Source: Pseudomonas sp.
Lineage (GTDB): Bacteria; Pseudomonadota; Gammaproteobacteria; Pseudomonadales; Pseudomonadaceae
Length of the DNA: 15,788 bases
Assembly (NCBI RefSeq): GCF_030147005.1
Contig: NZ_JASLAW010000226.1
Location: 1 to 15,788, forward strand
Reading direction: 5' to 3'
Shown here piece after piece: positions 14,150 through 15,788 of this stretch. Below the pieces are notes generated by a model. The model saw only the letters and a program-made list of their open reading frames with translations, made no database searches and was not told the origin of the DNA. The translations under genes were made by a program, and so were the position numbers. The first letter of the stretch is position 1; every line of letters starts with the position of its first letter.

Positions 14150-14620
14150 GTGAACATTAATGCAACCCTGATTGGCCAATCCGTTGCGTTCTTCATTTTT
14201 GTAGTGTTTTGCATGAAGTTCGTGTGGCCTCCGGTCATCGCGGCTTTGCACGAACGTCAGAAGAAGATCGCGGATGGTTTGGACGCTGCCAGCCGTGCAG
14301 CTCGCGACCTGGAGTTGGCCCACGAGAAAGTGGGTCAGCAACTGCGCGAAGCTAAAGCACAGGCAGCTGAGATCATTGAGCAAGCCAAGAAGCGCGGTAA
14401 TCAGATCGTCGAAGAGGCTGTTGAAAAAGCCCGCGTCGAAGCTGACCGTGTGAAGGCTTCGGCTCATGCCGAGATCGAACAGGAACTGAACGGCGTCAAA
14501 GACGCGCTGCGTGCCCAATTGGGTGCTCTGGCGGTCGGCGGTGCTGAGAAGATCCTCGGTGCCACAATCGATCAAAACGCGCACGCGGAGCTGGTTAACA
14601 AACTGGCTGCTGAAATTTAA
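14150..14620 (+). CDS. atpF: F0F1 ATP synthase subunit b
   Basis: This 156-residue stator stalk subunit has one N-terminal membrane helix (about 5-26, starting INATLIGQSVAFFIFVVF). A long charged helix rich in Ala, Glu and Lys follows (about 30-140) and dimerises and reaches the delta subunit. The length equals the usual 156 residues. The start is GTG 14150, supported by GAGGTG (14139-14144) 5 nt before it; a non-ATG start may further limit its output relative to atpE. Confidence 0.97.
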   Translation: MNINATLIGQSVAFFIFVVFCMKFVWPPVIAALHERQKKIADGLDAASRAARDLELAHEKVGQQLREAKAQAAEIIEQAKKRGNQIVEEAVEKARVEADRVKASAHAEIEQELNGVKDALRAQLGALAVGGAEKILGATIDQNAHAELVNKLAAEI

Positions 14621-14632
14621 GCGAGGGCGATC

Positions 14633-15169
14633 ATGGCAGAACTGACCACGTTGGCCCGACCTTACGCTAAGGCAGCCTTCGAGCACGCCCAGGCCCACCA
14701 GCAGCTGGCCTCTTGGTCAGCCATGCTCGGCCTGGCTGCAGCAGTGTCGCAAGACGACACCATGCAGCGCGTGCTCAAGGCCCCGCGCCTGACGAGCGCA
14801 AATAAGGCCGCCACTTTTATTGAAGTGTGCGGCGACAAGTTTGATGTGAAAGTGCAGAACTTCATCCACGTCGTTGCCGAAAACGACCGTCTCCCGCTGT
14901 TACCGGAGATCGCCGCTCTGTTCGACCTGTACAAGGCCGAAGCAGAGAAATCGGTAGACGTAGAAGTGACCAGTGCTTTTGCATTGAACCAAGAACAGCA
15001 AGACAAACTCGCCAAGGTTCTCAGTGCACGACTCAATCGGGAAGTGCGCCTGCAAGCTTCGGAGGACGCATCCCTGATTGGTGGTGTCGTTATCCGTGCC
15101 GGCGACCTGGTTATCGATGGCTCGATTCGCGGAAAAATCGCGAAACTTGCCGAAGCATTGAAATCTTGA
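14633..15169 (+). CDS. atpH: F0F1 ATP synthase subunit delta
   Basis: This 178-residue subunit joins the peripheral stalk (b) to the top of the alpha3-beta3 head. The N-terminal six-helix domain opens with ELTTLARPYAKAAFEHA. The C-terminal part has the family motif LIGGVVIRAGDLVIDGSI (about residues 146-163) and ends AKLAEALKS. Length is normal. GAGGG (14623-14627) precedes the ATG by 5 nt. The gene lies 12 bp after atpF and 21 bp before atpA. Confidence 0.97.
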   Translation: MAELTTLARPYAKAAFEHAQAHQQLASWSAMLGLAAAVSQDDTMQRVLKAPRLTSANKAATFIEVCGDKFDVKVQNFIHVVAENDRLPLLPEIAALFDLYKAEAEKSVDVEVTSAFALNQEQQDKLAKVLSARLNREVRLQASEDASLIGGVVIRAGDLVIDGSIRGKIAKLAEALKS

Positions 15170-15190
15170 GTTTGAAGGGGCAGCAGAGCA

Positions 15191-15788
15191 ATGCAGCAAC
15201 TCAATCCTTCCGAAATAAGTGAAATTATCAAGGGCCGCATCGACAAGCTCGATGTGACCTCCCAAGCCCGTAACGAAGGCACTGTCGTCAGCGTATCTGA
15301 CGGCATCGTGCGGATTCACGGTCTGGCCGACGTTATGTACGGCGAGATGATCGAGTTTCCGGGCGGCGTCTACGGTATGGCCCTCAACCTGGAGCAAGAC
15401 TCCGTAGGTGCCGTTGTATTGGGCGCTTACACCAGTCTGGCCGAAGGCATGAGCGCCAAGTGCACAGGCCGCATCCTGGAAGTTCCGGTTGGTAAGGAAC
15501 TGCTGGGTCGCGTTGTCGACGCACTGGGTAACCCTGTTGACGGTAAAGGTCCACTGGGCAACACCGAGACCGACGCGGTCGAGAAAGTTGCTCCAGGCGT
15601 GATCTGGCGTAAGTCGGTAGACCAGCCTGTACAGACTGGCTACAAGGCTGTCGATGCCATGATCCCAGTCGGCCGTGGCCAGCGTGAGCTGATCATCGGT
15701 GACCGTCAGATCGGTAAAACCGCTCTGGCGATCGACGCGATCATCAACCAGAAAGACAGCGGCATTTTCTGCGTCTACGTAGCCATCG
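15191..15788 (+). CDS. atpA: F0F1 ATP synthase subunit alpha, 5' part (runs off the window)
   Basis: The first 199 residues of the alpha subunit are present: start MQQLNPSEISEIIKGRID, the N-terminal beta-barrel (to about residue 95), and the first part of the nucleotide-binding domain. The P-loop is GDRQIGKT (170-177). Alpha carries the non-catalytic nucleotide sites of the F1 head and needs beta (atpD, outside the window). GAAGGGG (15174-15180) lies 10 nt before the ATG. The frame is open to the window edge, so the truncation is only due to the window. Confidence 0.97.
   Translation, partial: MQQLNPSEISEIIKGRIDKLDVTSQARNEGTVVSVSDGIVRIHGLADVMYGEMIEFPGGVYGMALNLEQDSVGAVVLGAYTSLAEGMSAKCTGRILEVPVGKELLGRVVDALGNPVDGKGPLGNTETDAVEKVAPGVIWRKSVDQPVQTGYKAVDAMIPVGRGQRELIIGDRQIGKTALAIDAIINQKDSGIFCVYVAI

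Noticed and set aside
15191..15788. P-loop GDRQIGKT with Ile where E. coli AtpA has Thr, considered as a broken motif
   Set aside because: The essential G-K-T residues are intact and the variable position tolerates Ile; I regard it as ordinary variation.

Overview
The window is a stretch of the replication-origin neighbourhood of a Pseudomonas chromosome, most likely from the P. fluorescens group. The assignment rests on gene order (rnpA-yidD-yidC-mnmE, then mnmG-rsmG-parA-parB, then atpI-B-E-F-H-A), protein lengths typical of the genus, moderately high GC with Pseudomonas-like codon use, and a FecI/FecR/TonB-receptor iron cassette. The strain cannot be named from the sequence alone.

Left part (1-3452, + strand): the 3' end of rnpA overlaps yidD, followed by yidC. 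These belong to the ribosomal-protein/RNase P/membrane-insertase operon that runs away from dnaA. A strong intrinsic terminator follows yidC. mnmE (tRNA wobble-uridine GTPase) comes next and ends at a REP-like palindrome.

Middle (3501-7515, - strand): a cell-surface signalling cassette. fecI (ECF sigma) and fecR (anti-sigma/regulator) overlap as TAATG, and a FhuA-like hydroxamate-type siderophore receptor with an N-terminal signalling domain lies downstream. A Fur-box-like palindrome overlaps the fecI promoter. The cassette separates mnmE from mnmG, whose products form one enzyme complex.

Intergenic 7516-8013: an origin-like region. It has one perfect DnaA nonamer, four one-mismatch or TTATNCACA-type nonamers, and a 54-bp tract of about 85% A+T next to the boxes. 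The mnmG promoter follows.

Right part (8017-15788, + strand): mnmG-rsmG (overlapping), parA-parB (chromosome partitioning), then the F-type ATP synthase operon, whose atpA runs off the end. The ATP synthase promoter has a near-consensus -35/-10 pair with an 8-bp-arm inverted repeat in its spacer, and conspicuous hairpins flank atpE.

The most striking signal is that perfect TTATCCACA DnaA nonamers occur 12 times between 1729 and 11059, mostly inside genes, including the iron cassette. About 0.1 would be expected by chance in the whole window. They stop abruptly before parB and the atp operon. I found no wholly new protein system: every long gene belongs to a recognised family. The unusual content lies in the DNA-level signals.
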